Below, piece by piece: positions 8,739-16,804 of a DNA stretch of 64,000 nt (position 1 is its first letter; every line of letters starts with the position of its first letter). The position numbers were made by a program, and so were the translations under genes. The notes beneath the pieces were generated by a model. That model was given only the letters and a program-made list of their open reading frames with translations. It was not told where the DNA came from and did no database searches. Source of the DNA: RYN-230 sp963813975 (GTDB taxonomy: Bacteria > Actinomycetota > Actinomycetes > Streptosporangiales > Streptosporangiaceae); contig CAWFAP010000007.1 in the NCBI GenBank assembly GCA_963813975.1, positions 248,001 to 312,000 on the forward strand, in the 5' to 3' direction.

Positions 8739-9725
8739 ATGGCCGTCGCAGGCGACAAAGACCTTGACATCCCCCGGGCCGAGCCAGTGCCCGCCCCACC
8801 CGTCCCCGGCGCGCCCCGGCGGTCCCGGCCCCGGCTGCGCCGGCGGACCGAGCTGGTGGTGCTGCTGGCCCCGGCCCTGCTGCTGTTCACCGGCTTCGTG
8901 CTGCTGCCGATCATCCTGGCGGCGTGGGACGGGATGCACAAATGGACCGGCTTCGGCTCGCTGGGCCCGTTCGCTGGCCTGCACAACTACCGGCTCGTGC
9001 TGTCCGATCCGGTGTTCCGCGAATCGTTCGTGCACAACGTGATCATCGTCGTCGCGTCGATCCTCATCCAGCTTCCGCTGGGCCTCGGGATGGCCCTGCT
9101 CCTGAACCGCCGGATCCGGGGGCGGGCGTTCCTGCGCACGCTCGCGTTCGCGCCGTTCGTGCTGCCCTACGCGACCACGGCCGTGATGTGGCTGCTGCTG
9201 CTCCAACCCGGCGGGTTCGTGGACCAGGCCATGAAGCTGGTCGGCCTGGGCGGCCTCATCCAGCTCTGGCTGGCCAACCTGCATCTGGTCATCTACACCA
9301 TGATCGTGGTGCTCACCTGGCAGTTCTTCGGCTTCGCGATGATCTTGATGCTGGCCGGGCTGCAGGGCATCCCCGGCGAGCTGCGTGAGGCGGCTGCCCT
9401 GGACGGGGCGAGTGGCTGGCAGGCCACATGGCGCATCACGCTGCCGCTACTCGGCCCGACGATCAGGATCTGGCTGTTCCTGTCGGTCGTGGGCTCGCTC
9501 CAGGTCTTCGACCAGGTCTGGATCATGACCGGAGGGGGCCCGGCCAACGCGTCCAGCACCATGGTCACCTACCTGGTCCAGCACGGCTTCCAGAGCTACG
9601 AGTTCGGCTACGGCAGCGCGGTGGCCGTGATCATCTTCCTGATCTGCTTCATCTTCGCGCTGCTGTACCAGCGCTTCGTGCTGCGCCGGGACACCCGCGG
9701 CGCCCTGACCCGCGCGGTGGGGTGA
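8739..9725 (+). CDS. Sugar ABC transporter permease (MalF-like)
   Basis: Inner-membrane permease of 328 aa with about six membrane spans; the first is near residues 38-62, after a proline/arginine-rich cytoplasmic N-terminus. The EAA loop that docks the ATPase is visible as REAAALDGASGWQATWRIT, about two thirds along. GAGGGAGGTTCTG precedes the ATG. It is the first of two permeases; the stop codon overlaps the start of the second by 4 nt (GTGA). Confidence 0.92.
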   Translation: MAVAGDKDLDIPRAEPVPAPPVPGAPRRSRPRLRRRTELVVLLAPALLLFTGFVLLPIILAAWDGMHKWTGFGSLGPFAGLHNYRLVLSDPVFRESFVHNVIIVVASILIQLPLGLGMALLLNRRIRGRAFLRTLAFAPFVLPYATTAVMWLLLLQPGGFVDQAMKLVGLGGLIQLWLANLHLVIYTMIVVLTWQFFGFAMILMLAGLQGIPGELREAAALDGASGWQATWRITLPLLGPTIRIWLFLSVVGSLQVFDQVWIMTGGGPANASSTMVTYLVQHGFQSYEFGYGSAVAVIIFLICFIFALLYQRFVLRRDTRGALTRAVG

Positions 9726-10618
9726 GCGACGTGTCCACGATCCTGCAGGCCGCCCCGGCCCGGCCCGGCCCCGGGCCGCAGCCCCGCCGGGGGCGGCTGC
9801 GAATCTCGCCGCTCACCCCGGTCACCTACCTGGCCGCCCTGGTCCTGGTGGGGGTGACGGTCGTCCCGCTGCTGTTCGTGTTCGTGGATGGCTTCAAGAC
9901 CAACGCGCAGATCAACAGCTCCGCGACCGCCCTGCCGCATCCCTGGGCCACGCATAACTACGCGCAGATGCTCACCTCAGCGGCGTTCTGGCAGCCGCTG
10001 GAGAACAGCGCGGTGATCGCGGCGATCGCCACCGTCCTGGTCGTCGTGCTCGGGGCGATGGCCGCGTTCGCCCTGTCGCGCTACGCGTTCCGGGGCCGGG
10101 AGGGCCTATTCCTGCTGTTCGCGGTCGGGCTGCTGTTCCCGCTCAACGCGGCGGCGCTGCCGCTGTACCTGATGCTGGACAAGCTCGGCCTGCTCGACAA
10201 CCCGCTCGGCGTGGCCCTCCCGGAAGCCGCGTTCGGGCTGCCGATCACGATCGTGATCCTCCGCCCGTTCATGCGTGAGATCCCCGGTGAACTGGAGGAC
10301 GCCGCCGTGGTGGACGGGGCGACCCGGATCGGGTTCTTCCTGCGCATCCTGCTGCCCCTGTCCCGGCCCGCGCTGGTCACGGTCGCCGTGCTGGCCTTCG
10401 TGCAGAGCTGGAACCAGTACCTGATCCCGCTGCTCGTGTTCACCAGCCAGGGGCGCTTCACCCTGCCGCTGGCCGTGGCCAACTTCCAGACCCAGTACGC
10501 GCAGAACACGGCGAGTATCCTGGCCTTCACGGCGCTGTCCATGCTGCCCGCGCTGGGCTGCTTCATCTTCGCCCAGCGTCATCTGGTGGGCGGGTTCACC
10601 GGCGCGGTCAAGGGCTGA
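9722..10618 (+). CDS. Sugar ABC transporter permease (MalG-like)
   Basis: Second membrane subunit of the importer, 298 aa, with about six membrane spans and the EAA loop LEDAAVVDGATRIGFFLRI near residue 195. The GTG at 9722 overlaps the stop of the first permease and fits translational coupling; a second GTG at 9731 is possible. The longer open frame upstream is out-of-frame reading of the first permease. The operon ends here, followed by a hairpin at 10654-10682. Confidence 0.92.
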   Translation: MSDVSTILQAAPARPGPGPQPRRGRLRISPLTPVTYLAALVLVGVTVVPLLFVFVDGFKTNAQINSSATALPHPWATHNYAQMLTSAAFWQPLENSAVIAAIATVLVVVLGAMAAFALSRYAFRGREGLFLLFAVGLLFPLNAAALPLYLMLDKLGLLDNPLGVALPEAAFGLPITIVILRPFMREIPGELEDAAVVDGATRIGFFLRILLPLSRPALVTVAVLAFVQSWNQYLIPLLVFTSQGRFTLPLAVANFQTQYAQNTASILAFTALSMLPALGCFIFAQRHLVGGFTGAVKG

Positions 10619-10653
10619 CAGCTGCCCGGGTCCATCCGGTCACCCGGTCCCGG

Positions 10654-10682
10654 GCCGGCCCGGCTGCGGCCAGCGGGCCGGC
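10654..10682. terminator. GC-rich hairpin between convergent genes
   Basis: GCCGGCCC (10654-10661) pairs with GGGCCGGC (10675-10682), and the stem continues as GCTG/CAGC with a bulged G around a CGGC loop. It lies between the permease gene and the convergent universal stress gene. No T-run follows, as is common in high-GC actinobacteria. Confidence 0.55.
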
Positions 10683-10690
10683 CCCGCGGG

Positions 10691-11155
10691 TCAGGCCGGG
10701 ACCGGAACGCCGCTCATCGCGACGCTGACCACCACGACCGGGCAGGGCGCGTGCCGCAGGCACGCCCGGGCCACCGGGCCGATGCCGTCGGGCGCACAGC
10801 CGGCGCTGCCCAGGACCAGCAGCTCAGCGCCATCGGCGTGGTCGAGCAGCACCCGCGCCGCCAGTCCTTCCGCGATCTCCACCGTCACCGTGTCCAGCGG
10901 CGTGCAGCCGACCGCGGCGGTCACCTCAGCCTCGAGCCGCTGGCTGGCGTCCAGGAGATCTTCGGCGCGGTCCTGGGGGTAGGCGTGCGAAGCATACGGT
11001 GCGACTCGCTTCGCGGCGTCCTCCCAGGCCCGCACCACGTGCAGAGCTGTTCCCCGCAATCCTGTTTCGCGAACTGCCCAGCGCAACGCGGCGAGTGAGG
11101 CCGATGAACCGTCTGCGCCCACCACAATGCGCGGCAGCCCCAGGTTCTCGTTCAG
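10691..11155 (-). CDS. Universal stress protein (UspA family), probable CTG start
   Basis: Single-domain universal stress protein, about 155 aa. The family pattern is clear: a beta strand IVVGADGS at the N-terminus, HVVRAWE, and near the C-terminus the nucleotide-binding loop in modified form (GSAGCAPDGIGPVARACLRHAPCPVVVV). The classical G2xG9G(S/T) loop is only partly kept, so ATP binding is uncertain. The first ATG/GTG (GTG at 11125) would cut off the first beta strand. A CTG at 11155 gives LNENLGLPRIVVGADGS, a complete N-terminus, with a perfect GGAGG (11167-11163) seven bases upstream. It follows the pirin gene on the same strand. Confidence 0.8.
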   Translation of the reverse strand: MNENLGLPRIVVGADGSSASLAALRWAVRETGLRGTALHVVRAWEDAAKRVAPYASHAYPQDRAEDLLDASQRLEAEVTAAVGCTPLDTVTVEIAEGLAARVLLDHADGAELLVLGSAGCAPDGIGPVARACLRHAPCPVVVVSVAMSGVPVPA

Positions 11156-11162
11156 CGCCGCA

Positions 11163-11167
11163 CCTCC
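11163..11167 (-). promoter_or_regulatory. Shine-Dalgarno that points to a CTG start
   Basis: GGAGG on the minus strand, seven nucleotides before CTG at 11155. No ATG, GTG or TTG lies at a usable distance in the stress-protein frame. Confidence 0.55.
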
Positions 11168-11316
11168 TTCGCAGAGTCAGTCGGGGAGGGCTGGCGTCCA
11201 ACGCGTCACCCGCTGCGTCCTGCTGCCGGAGGTACAAATACCCAATGGTGGCTACTCTCACCCACTTGGGCGGTTACGCAGCGGAACTTCATCCTCTGGG
11301 CACCCCGGCGGGCGGT

Positions 11317-12339
11317 TCACGGGCGGTTCAACGGGCGCAGGCGGACCGCATCGAGTGACGGTGCGGGAAGGGGTTTCCCGTGGTAGCCGGGGATCTGGCC
11401 GAACCGGTCGCCCTGGCTCCAGTCGCGCGCCGCGTCGATGATGTCCTCGGGCGTGGTCCCCACGAAGTTCCACCACATGACCAGCGGCTGGTCCAGCGGC
11501 GTCCCACCGAGCAGGAAGAGGTCGGCACCGCCTGCGGCCGCCAGCGTCACCTGTTCTCTCCCGGGCGGCAGGTACAGCAGGCTCCCTGGAGCCAGCACCG
11601 TCCCGGCTTCCCCCGTCCCGGCTTCCCCCGTCCCGGCTTCCCCCGTCCCGGCTTCCCCCGTCCCGGCTTCCCGCGTCCCGGCGGCTTCCCCCGTCCCGGC
11701 CACCATGAAGATCACGTGTTCGAAGCCTGGATCCAGGCCCAGTCGGGCGCGGGTGTCCCGGCCGGCGTGCAGCCGGGCCCCCACCACGGGGGAGAAGACA
11801 GTGGCCGGGGACCGCGCACCGGCTAGCGAGCCGGCGAACACGGTGATCCCGAATCCGGCCAGCCCGGCCGACGGCAGCTCGGCATGATGCTCGAAAGCGG
11901 GCGCCACCTGCCGCTGCGCTGCGGGCAGGGCCAGCCAGAGCTGGACCCCGTGCAGGCGCGGATCGTGCTCGGCCGGTGATTCCTCCGCGTGGGCGATGCC
12001 CCGCCCGGCGGTCATCAGGTTGAGCTGGCCGGGGCGGATCATTTGCTCGCTGCCCAGGCTGTCCCGGTGCAGCACGTTGCCGTCCAGGAGCCAGGTGACG
12101 GTCTGCAGCCCGATGTGCGGGTGCGGGGGCACCTGCATCCCGGCCACGCCGTCCACCGACATGGGACCGTAGTGGTCCACGAAGCACCAGGCGCCCACGC
12201 TGCGCCGGTGCCGCAGCGGCAGCAGCCGCCGGACCTCGATGTCCCCGACCCGGGCCACCCGCCCGGTGGTCAGCTCGCTGGGCTGGCCGTCTGCCCCGGG
12301 GATGTCCGGGACCGTGACATCCGCATCCAGAGTGCTCAT
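11317..12339 (-). CDS. Pirin family protein with pentapeptide repeat insert
   Basis: Bicupin protein of 340 aa. The N-terminal pirin domain has the metal-site pattern PPHPHIGLQTVTWLLDG and the GQLNLMTAGRGIAHAEES motif; the C-terminal cupin ends near MWWNFVGTTPEDI. Some pirins are quercetin dioxygenases or redox cofactors; the role here is unknown. Between the two halves (about residues 212-240) is a run of GTGEA repeats encoded by a 15-nt tandem array. The ATG at 12339 overlaps the stop of pntB, so the gene is the last member of the transhydrogenase operon and is probably translationally coupled to it. Confidence 0.9.
   Translation of the reverse strand: MSTLDADVTVPDIPGADGQPSELTTGRVARVGDIEVRRLLPLRHRRSVGAWCFVDHYGPMSVDGVAGMQVPPHPHIGLQTVTWLLDGNVLHRDSLGSEQMIRPGQLNLMTAGRGIAHAEESPAEHDPRLHGVQLWLALPAAQRQVAPAFEHHAELPSAGLAGFGITVFAGSLAGARSPATVFSPVVGARLHAGRDTRARLGLDPGFEHVIFMVAGTGEAAGTREAGTGEAGTGEAGTGEAGTGEAGTVLAPGSLLYLPPGREQVTLAAAGGADLFLLGGTPLDQPLVMWWNFVGTTPEDIIDAARDWSQGDRFGQIPGYHGKPLPAPSLDAVRLRPLNRP
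11598..11701. repeat. 15-nt tandem array inside the pirin gene
   Basis: About six to seven units of CCGTCCCGGCTTCCC (plus-strand reading), encoding GTGEA on the minus strand. Most copies are identical, pointing to recent expansion; two units are degenerate (TREA, GEAA). Confidence 0.9.
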
Positions 12340-13742
12340 CAGCCGACCAGCGTCTTGACCGCGGCGGTCAGCTCGGTCAGTGCGCCCTTCGCGTCGGAGA
12401 AGAACATGCTGGTCTTCGGGTCCACATACAGCTCGTTGTCGATGCCCGCGTAGCCGTGCCCCATGGACCGCTTGATCACGATGATGCTCTTGGCGTGGTC
12501 CACATCCAGGATGGGCATCCCGGAGACGGGGTTCCCGGGCCGCCGCGCGGCCGGGTTGGTCACGTCGTTGGCCCCGATGACCAGCGCCACGTCGGTCCGC
12601 GGGAACTCGGGGTTGATCTCTTCCATCTCCTTGAGCTGGGGGTAGGGCACGTTGGCCTCGGCCAGCAGGACGTTCATGTGCCCGGGCATCCGGCCCGCGA
12701 CCGGGTGGATGGCGTAGCTGACCTCCACCCCGCGCTCCTCCAGCACCGCGGCCAGCTCGGCCACCTGGTGCTGGGCCTGCGCGGCGGCCAGCCCGTAGCC
12801 GGGCACGATGATGACCTTCTGGGCGTAGGCGAGCTGGATGGCGGCGTCGTCGGCCTGGATGGACCGCACGTCCCCGCCGGGCCCCTCGATCGCCGGGCCG
12901 CTGTCGCCGGTGCCGAACCCGCCCACGATGATGTTGCGGATCGAGCGGTTCATCGCGTCGGCCATCAGCTTGGTCAGGATGCCGCCCGACGCGCCGACCA
13001 GGGCCCCCGCGATGATCAGGGCCCAGTTGCCGATGACGAAGCCGGCCATCGCGACCGCGGTGCCGGTGAACGCGTTCAGCAGCGAGATGACCACCGGCAT
13101 GTCCGCGCCGCCGATCGGCAGCACCATGGTCACGCCGAAGGTCAGTGCGGCCACGATGATGACGATCAGCACGGCGACGCTCGGGGTGGCGATCATGTAG
13201 ATCGCGCCGCCGGCCGCGACGGCCGCGGCCGCGATGTTGACGGCCCGCGAGCCGGGAAAGGTGATCGGCGCCCCGCCGATCAGCCCCTGCAGCTTGCCGG
13301 CGGCGATGATCGACCCGGAGAACGTCACGGCCCCGATCAGCACGTCCAGGATCGTGGTGATCGTGGTGGACTCAGCTACCCCGCCGGACGCGAGCCGGAC
13401 ATAGTCGTCGATCGCGACCAGTGCCGCCGCGCCGCCGCCCACCGCGTTGAAGATGCTGACCAGCTGCGGCATAGCGGTCATCTCGACCGTGCGCGCCGCG
13501 TACAGGCCCGCCCCGCCGCCGAGGAGCGCGCCAGCGATCATCACGATCCAGCCGGTGGTGGTGACCGTGCCCGCGTGGGCGACCAGGGCCAGGGTGGTCG
13601 CCACGGCGAGGACCATGCCCGCCGTGGACACCTGGTTGCCGCGCCGCGCCGTGGCGGGGGAGTTCATCAGGTGCAGGCCGAGCACGAAGCAGGTCGCAGA
13701 CGCGACATAGAGCAGCTGGGTCACCCAGTCGAAGGCGTTCAT
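12339..13742 (-). CDS. pntB: NAD(P) transhydrogenase subunit beta
   Basis: Membrane and NADP-binding (domain III) subunit of proton-translocating transhydrogenase, 467 aa, which drives NADH + NADP+ to NAD+ + NADPH using the proton gradient. The N-terminal half is a series of hydrophobic helices. The C-terminal domain has the NADP site: VPGYGLAAAQAQHQVAEL, then GRMPGHMNVLLAEA and VIGANDVTNPAA. The length is standard. The start overlaps the preceding gene by 4 nt and the stop overlaps the pirin start, so the four genes are tightly coupled. Confidence 0.96.
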   Translation of the reverse strand: MNAFDWVTQLLYVASATCFVLGLHLMNSPATARRGNQVSTAGMVLAVATTLALVAHAGTVTTTGWIVMIAGALLGGGAGLYAARTVEMTAMPQLVSIFNAVGGGAAALVAIDDYVRLASGGVAESTTITTILDVLIGAVTFSGSIIAAGKLQGLIGGAPITFPGSRAVNIAAAAVAAGGAIYMIATPSVAVLIVIIVAALTFGVTMVLPIGGADMPVVISLLNAFTGTAVAMAGFVIGNWALIIAGALVGASGGILTKLMADAMNRSIRNIIVGGFGTGDSGPAIEGPGGDVRSIQADDAAIQLAYAQKVIIVPGYGLAAAQAQHQVAELAAVLEERGVEVSYAIHPVAGRMPGHMNVLLAEANVPYPQLKEMEEINPEFPRTDVALVIGANDVTNPAARRPGNPVSGMPILDVDHAKSIIVIKRSMGHGYAGIDNELYVDPKTSMFFSDAKGALTELTAAVKTLVG

Positions 13743-14107
13743 GAGGAGGCGCCCCGCTGGCCTGGAGCCGGGTTCTGCCCGTTGCCGCTGACCGCGGCCG
13801 CGGTGTCTGCCGCCGGCACCGGGGTGCGCGACCGGCGGAACATCTTGAGCATCCGGCCGGTGACCACGTAGCCGCCGACCACGTTCATCGCCGCGAAGGC
13901 GGCGGCCACGAAGGCCAGGATGTACCCGAGCGCGTCGTGCGCGGTCACCGCGATCAGCATGGCGCCGGCCAGCACGATGCCGTGGATCGAGTTCGCCGCC
14001 GACATCAGCGGCGTGTGCAGGGTGGCCGGAACCTTGCTGATCACCTCGAAGCCCACCAGCAGGGCGAGCACGAAGATCGTTATGTCAGTGAGCAGAACCG
14101 TGGTCAC
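13739..14107 (-). CDS. pntA2: NAD(P) transhydrogenase subunit alpha, membrane part (alpha-2)
   Basis: Small membrane subunit of 122 aa corresponding to the C-terminal domain II helices of E. coli PntA, encoded separately in this three-subunit form. It has about three membrane helices and the conserved TLHTPLMSAANSIHGIVLAG stretch. It overlaps both neighbours by 4 nt (ATGA). The C-terminal tail is a short hydrophilic extension. Confidence 0.93.
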   Translation of the reverse strand: MTTVLLTDITIFVLALLVGFEVISKVPATLHTPLMSAANSIHGIVLAGAMLIAVTAHDALGYILAFVAAAFAAMNVVGGYVVTGRMLKMFRRSRTPVPAADTAAAVSGNGQNPAPGQRGASS

Positions 14108-15279
14108 GGGGTTGCACCTCCGGGCGTGTCAGCACCGTGGCTGGCTTCGGCGAGCAGGGCGGCGGTCGCGGGCTGGATCACGGCGCCGTGATGAGTGATG
14201 ACGACCCCGGCCTGGATCTCGTCGGAGGGGTCAATGGCGAGCGCGCCGTCGGCCACCATGTGCAGCAGCAGGGCGCTGATGTTGCGGGCCAGGAAGGCGG
14301 AGGCGGCGCCGGGCACGGTGGCCGCCAGGTTCCCGGCCCCGATGACGGTGACCCCGTTCCCGGTGACGATCGTCTGGTCGGGCACGGAGCCAGCCACATT
14401 GCCGCCGAGCGGGCCGGAGCCCATGTCCACCACCACCGAACCCGCGGTCATCGCCTTGAGCGCGTCCTCGGTGATCAGCAGCGGCGGCTTGCGCCCCGGC
14501 ACCTGGGCCGTGGTGATGACCACGTCGTGCCGGGCGATGTGGCCGGCCAGCTCGGCCTGCTGGGCCTGGCGTTCCTCGTCGGTCAGCGCCCGCGCGTAGC
14601 CGCCCTGGCCCGCCGCGTCCCGGACCGAGGTGAGCTCGATGAAGGTGCCGCCGAGCGATTCCACCTCGGTCTTGGTCTGCGGGCGCACGTCGTAGGCAGA
14701 CACCACGGCGCCGAGCCGCCGCGCGGTGCCGATCGCCTGCAGCCCGGCCACCCCGGTACCCAGGATGAGCACCTTGGCCGGCCGCGCCGTGCCCGCCGCG
14801 GTGGTCAGCATGGGGAAGAACCGGCCGAACGTGGCCGCCCCAACGAGAGCTGCCTTATAGCCGGCCACATTGGCCTGCGAGCTCAGCGCGTCCATGCCCT
14901 GCGCCCTGGACAGCGTCCTGGGCAGCCCGTCCAGGCTGATAGCGGTGATCCCGCGCGAGGCCAGGGTGGCGGCCAGGCCGGGGTCGGCCAGCGGGTTGAG
15001 CAGGCCCAGGATCGCCTGGCCCGGGCGGAGCCGGTCCAGGATCTGCGCGTCCGGCTTGCTCACGGTCACGATCAGGTCCGCGTCGGCGAGCAGTTCCTCG
15101 CGGCTGACCACGGTCGCGCCAGCTTCCCCGTAGGCGCTGTCCGCGAACCACGCGCCGTCCCCGGCCCCGGATTCCACGAGCACCTCGAGCCCGGCGCCGC
15201 GCAGCCGCGCGATCATTTCCGGGACCAGCGCGACCCGGCGCTCACCGGGCGCTGACTCCTTGACGACAGCTACCTTCAT
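14104..15279 (-). CDS. pntA1: NAD(P) transhydrogenase subunit alpha, NAD-binding part (alpha-1)
   Basis: Soluble NAD(H)-binding domain I of the transhydrogenase, 391 aa. It starts MKVAVVKESAPGERRVALVPE, contains the RxxR-like loop LSRAQGMDALSSQANVAGYKA and the dinucleotide fold VLILGTGVAGLQAIGTARRLGA at about 170-191, and a mobile-loop region near DVRPQTKTEVESLGG. GAGG is correctly spaced before the ATG at 15279. It is the first gene of the pntA1-pntA2-pntB-pirin operon. Confidence 0.96.
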   Translation of the reverse strand: MKVAVVKESAPGERRVALVPEMIARLRGAGLEVLVESGAGDGAWFADSAYGEAGATVVSREELLADADLIVTVSKPDAQILDRLRPGQAILGLLNPLADPGLAATLASRGITAISLDGLPRTLSRAQGMDALSSQANVAGYKAALVGAATFGRFFPMLTTAAGTARPAKVLILGTGVAGLQAIGTARRLGAVVSAYDVRPQTKTEVESLGGTFIELTSVRDAAGQGGYARALTDEERQAQQAELAGHIARHDVVITTAQVPGRKPPLLITEDALKAMTAGSVVVDMGSGPLGGNVAGSVPDQTIVTGNGVTVIGAGNLAATVPGAASAFLARNISALLLHMVADGALAIDPSDEIQAGVVITHHGAVIQPATAALLAEASHGADTPGGATP

Positions 15280-15570
15280 GGACGCGACCTCACGATGTCA
15301 GGGGCGTGGCCGGGAAGTAGCCTCGTCCGCATGCGACTCGGCGGTCAGAGGCCACCGTCCCGCCGCACGGGGGACCTGCGGGCATGATCGCACAAGATCA
15401 CTCTTCGACTCCAGTATCGCCGAAAACCCCACCCCCGGTCTCCCCCGCCCGGGGGACAGTGGCGCCGCGTGCGGCCCCACTCAGCCGGAGTGCCTGGGAG
15501 TGACGACCTGTCCCGGGGCGGGAAAGCGGCGCCGCTGGGGCGGCGAGCGGCGCATCAGAGGCCGGGCGGC

Positions 15571-15714
15571 GCAGTAGGTGGCCGGGGCACGGCGGCGCAG
15601 TAGGTAGACGGGGCACGGCGGCGCAGTAGGTGGCCGGGCGGCGCAGTAGGTGGCCGGGGCACGGCGGCGCAGTAGGTGGCCGGGCGGCGCAGTAGGTGGC
15701 CGGGGCACGGCGGC
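15571..15714. repeat. Tandem array of alternating 26- and 20-nt units
   Basis: Six units beginning GCAGTAGGTGGCCGGG at 15571, 15597, 15623, 15643, 15669 and 15689, with lengths 26, 26, 20, 26, 20 and 26. The 20-mers lack an internal GCACGG-like hexamer. One 26-mer (15597) has two changes; the others are identical. There are no unique spacers, so this is not a CRISPR array. Confidence 0.92.
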
Positions 15715-15785
15715 GCAATGGTCCCGGCTCGCGGAGAGCTGCTGGCGCCGGCTCGTCACCCTGGCCCCACTAACCCCGCCCGCCC

Positions 15786-15855
15786 ACGTTTCACGCCCAT
15801 CGTGCGCCAAACGGGCAAATATTGCCGTAAAAAGCGCACGGTCGGCGTGAAATGT
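15786..15855. repeat. 70-nt nested palindromic element, copy 1
   Basis: Outer arms ACGTTTCACGCC (15786-15797) and GGCGTGAAATGT (15844-15855); inner arms GTGCGC (15802-15807) and GCGCAC (15834-15839). Conserved flank CGGCGCGGGCACATGATCAA follows. The whole is closely related, with the same length, to 40739-40808. Confidence 0.85.
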
Positions 15856-15941
15856 CGGCGCGGGCACATGATCAATGTGATCAACGATGCTGGTGTGCTC
15901 AGGTTGCGCCAGCCGGCCGTGGGGCTTGCTGCGCTCCGGGG

Positions 15942-16658
15942 TTAGCTGGCGCGGCGGAGGGCGGCGCTGATGCGGTCGCCCGCGGTGACCACGGCGTTGG
16001 CGTGCAGCCGGCCTGGGGAGCGGCCCAGCCGCTCGATGGGCCCGGACACCGACACGGCCGCGATGACCTTGCCGCCCTGGCCCCGCACCGGAGCGGAAAC
16101 CGAGGCTACCCCGGCCTCCCGCTCGGCCACGCTGGCGGCCCAGCCCCGCCGGCGCACCTGGGCCAGGGACGCGGCGCTGAACCGGGCCCCGCGCAGCCCC
16201 CGGTGCAGCCGCTCGGGCTCCTCCCAGGCCAGCAGCACCTGGGCGGCCGACCCGGCGGACATGGGCAGCGCCGTGCCGACCGGCACGGTGTCGCGCAGCC
16301 CGGTGGCCCGCTCCGCGGCGGCCACGCAGATCCGGCTGTCCGCCTGGCGCCGGTAGAGCTGCGCGCTTTCCCCGGTGAGATCGCGCAGCGCGATAAGGAC
16401 CGGCTGGGCCACGGCCAGCATCCGGTCCTCGCCCGCGGCGGTGGCCAGCTCGGCGATCCGGGGGCCCAGGATGAACCGGCCCTGCCCGTCCCGGGCTAGC
16501 AGCCGGTGGCGTTCCAGGGCCACCGCGATCCGGTGCGCGGTCGGCCGGGCCAGGCCAGTGACCTGGACCAGCTCGGCCAGCGAGGCCGGGCCCGATTCGA
16601 GGGCGCCGAGCACGGCCGCTGTCTTGTCCAGCACGCCGACTCCGCTAGAGTTGTCCAT
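15942..16658 (-). CDS. ndgR: IclR family regulator, NdgR-like
   Basis: Regulator of 238 aa that closely resembles Streptomyces NdgR, known to bind upstream of leuCD and to influence leucine and other amino-acid metabolism. The winged helix is at residues about 5-65 (LAELVQVTGLARPTAHRIAV), and the effector domain includes ESAQLYRRQADSRICVAA and REAGVASVSAPVRG. The ATG at 16658 gives MDNSSGVGVLDK, the family N-terminus; the longer open frame upstream covers the operator. It is divergent from leuC, with a palindrome at 16672-16690 between them. Confidence 0.92.
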   Translation of the reverse strand: MDNSSGVGVLDKTAAVLGALESGPASLAELVQVTGLARPTAHRIAVALERHRLLARDGQGRFILGPRIAELATAAGEDRMLAVAQPVLIALRDLTGESAQLYRRQADSRICVAAAERATGLRDTVPVGTALPMSAGSAAQVLLAWEEPERLHRGLRGARFSAASLAQVRRRGWAASVAEREAGVASVSAPVRGQGGKVIAAVSVSGPIERLGRSPGRLHANAVVTAGDRISAALRRAS

Positions 16659-16671
16659 GGTCCGATATTGC

Positions 16672-16690
16672 CGTCTCGGAATGCGAGACG
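16672..16690. promoter_or_regulatory. Palindromic operator between ndgR and leuC
   Basis: CGTCTCG, 5-nt centre GAATG, CGAGACG: a perfect 7-bp dyad 13 bp upstream of the ndgR start and about 115 bp upstream of leuC. Position and form fit an NdgR binding site controlling both genes. Confidence 0.65.
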
Positions 16691-16804
16691 CAAATCGGAG
16701 ATCGGGCTCCCGGAGTAGCACCCGGAGTGTCAGCTGACCGCCGGACTATCAGGGGCCCAGCTAGACGGATCGCGACGAGGCGCCCGCTGAAAGGGGTTCA
16801 TCGC

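Larger units (their letters stand above)
15280..15941. other. Intergenic region with tandem array and palindromic element
   Basis: This 662-bp gap between pntA1 and ndgR (both minus strand) holds no convincing gene. It contains the 26/20-nt array at 15571-15714, the 70-nt nested palindrome at 15786-15855 and presumably the pnt promoter. Open frames in it are short, low-complexity and arise from the repeats. Confidence 0.7.

Noticed and set aside
15571..15714. Possible CRISPR array
   Set aside because: Units are contiguous with no unique spacers and no cas genes nearby.
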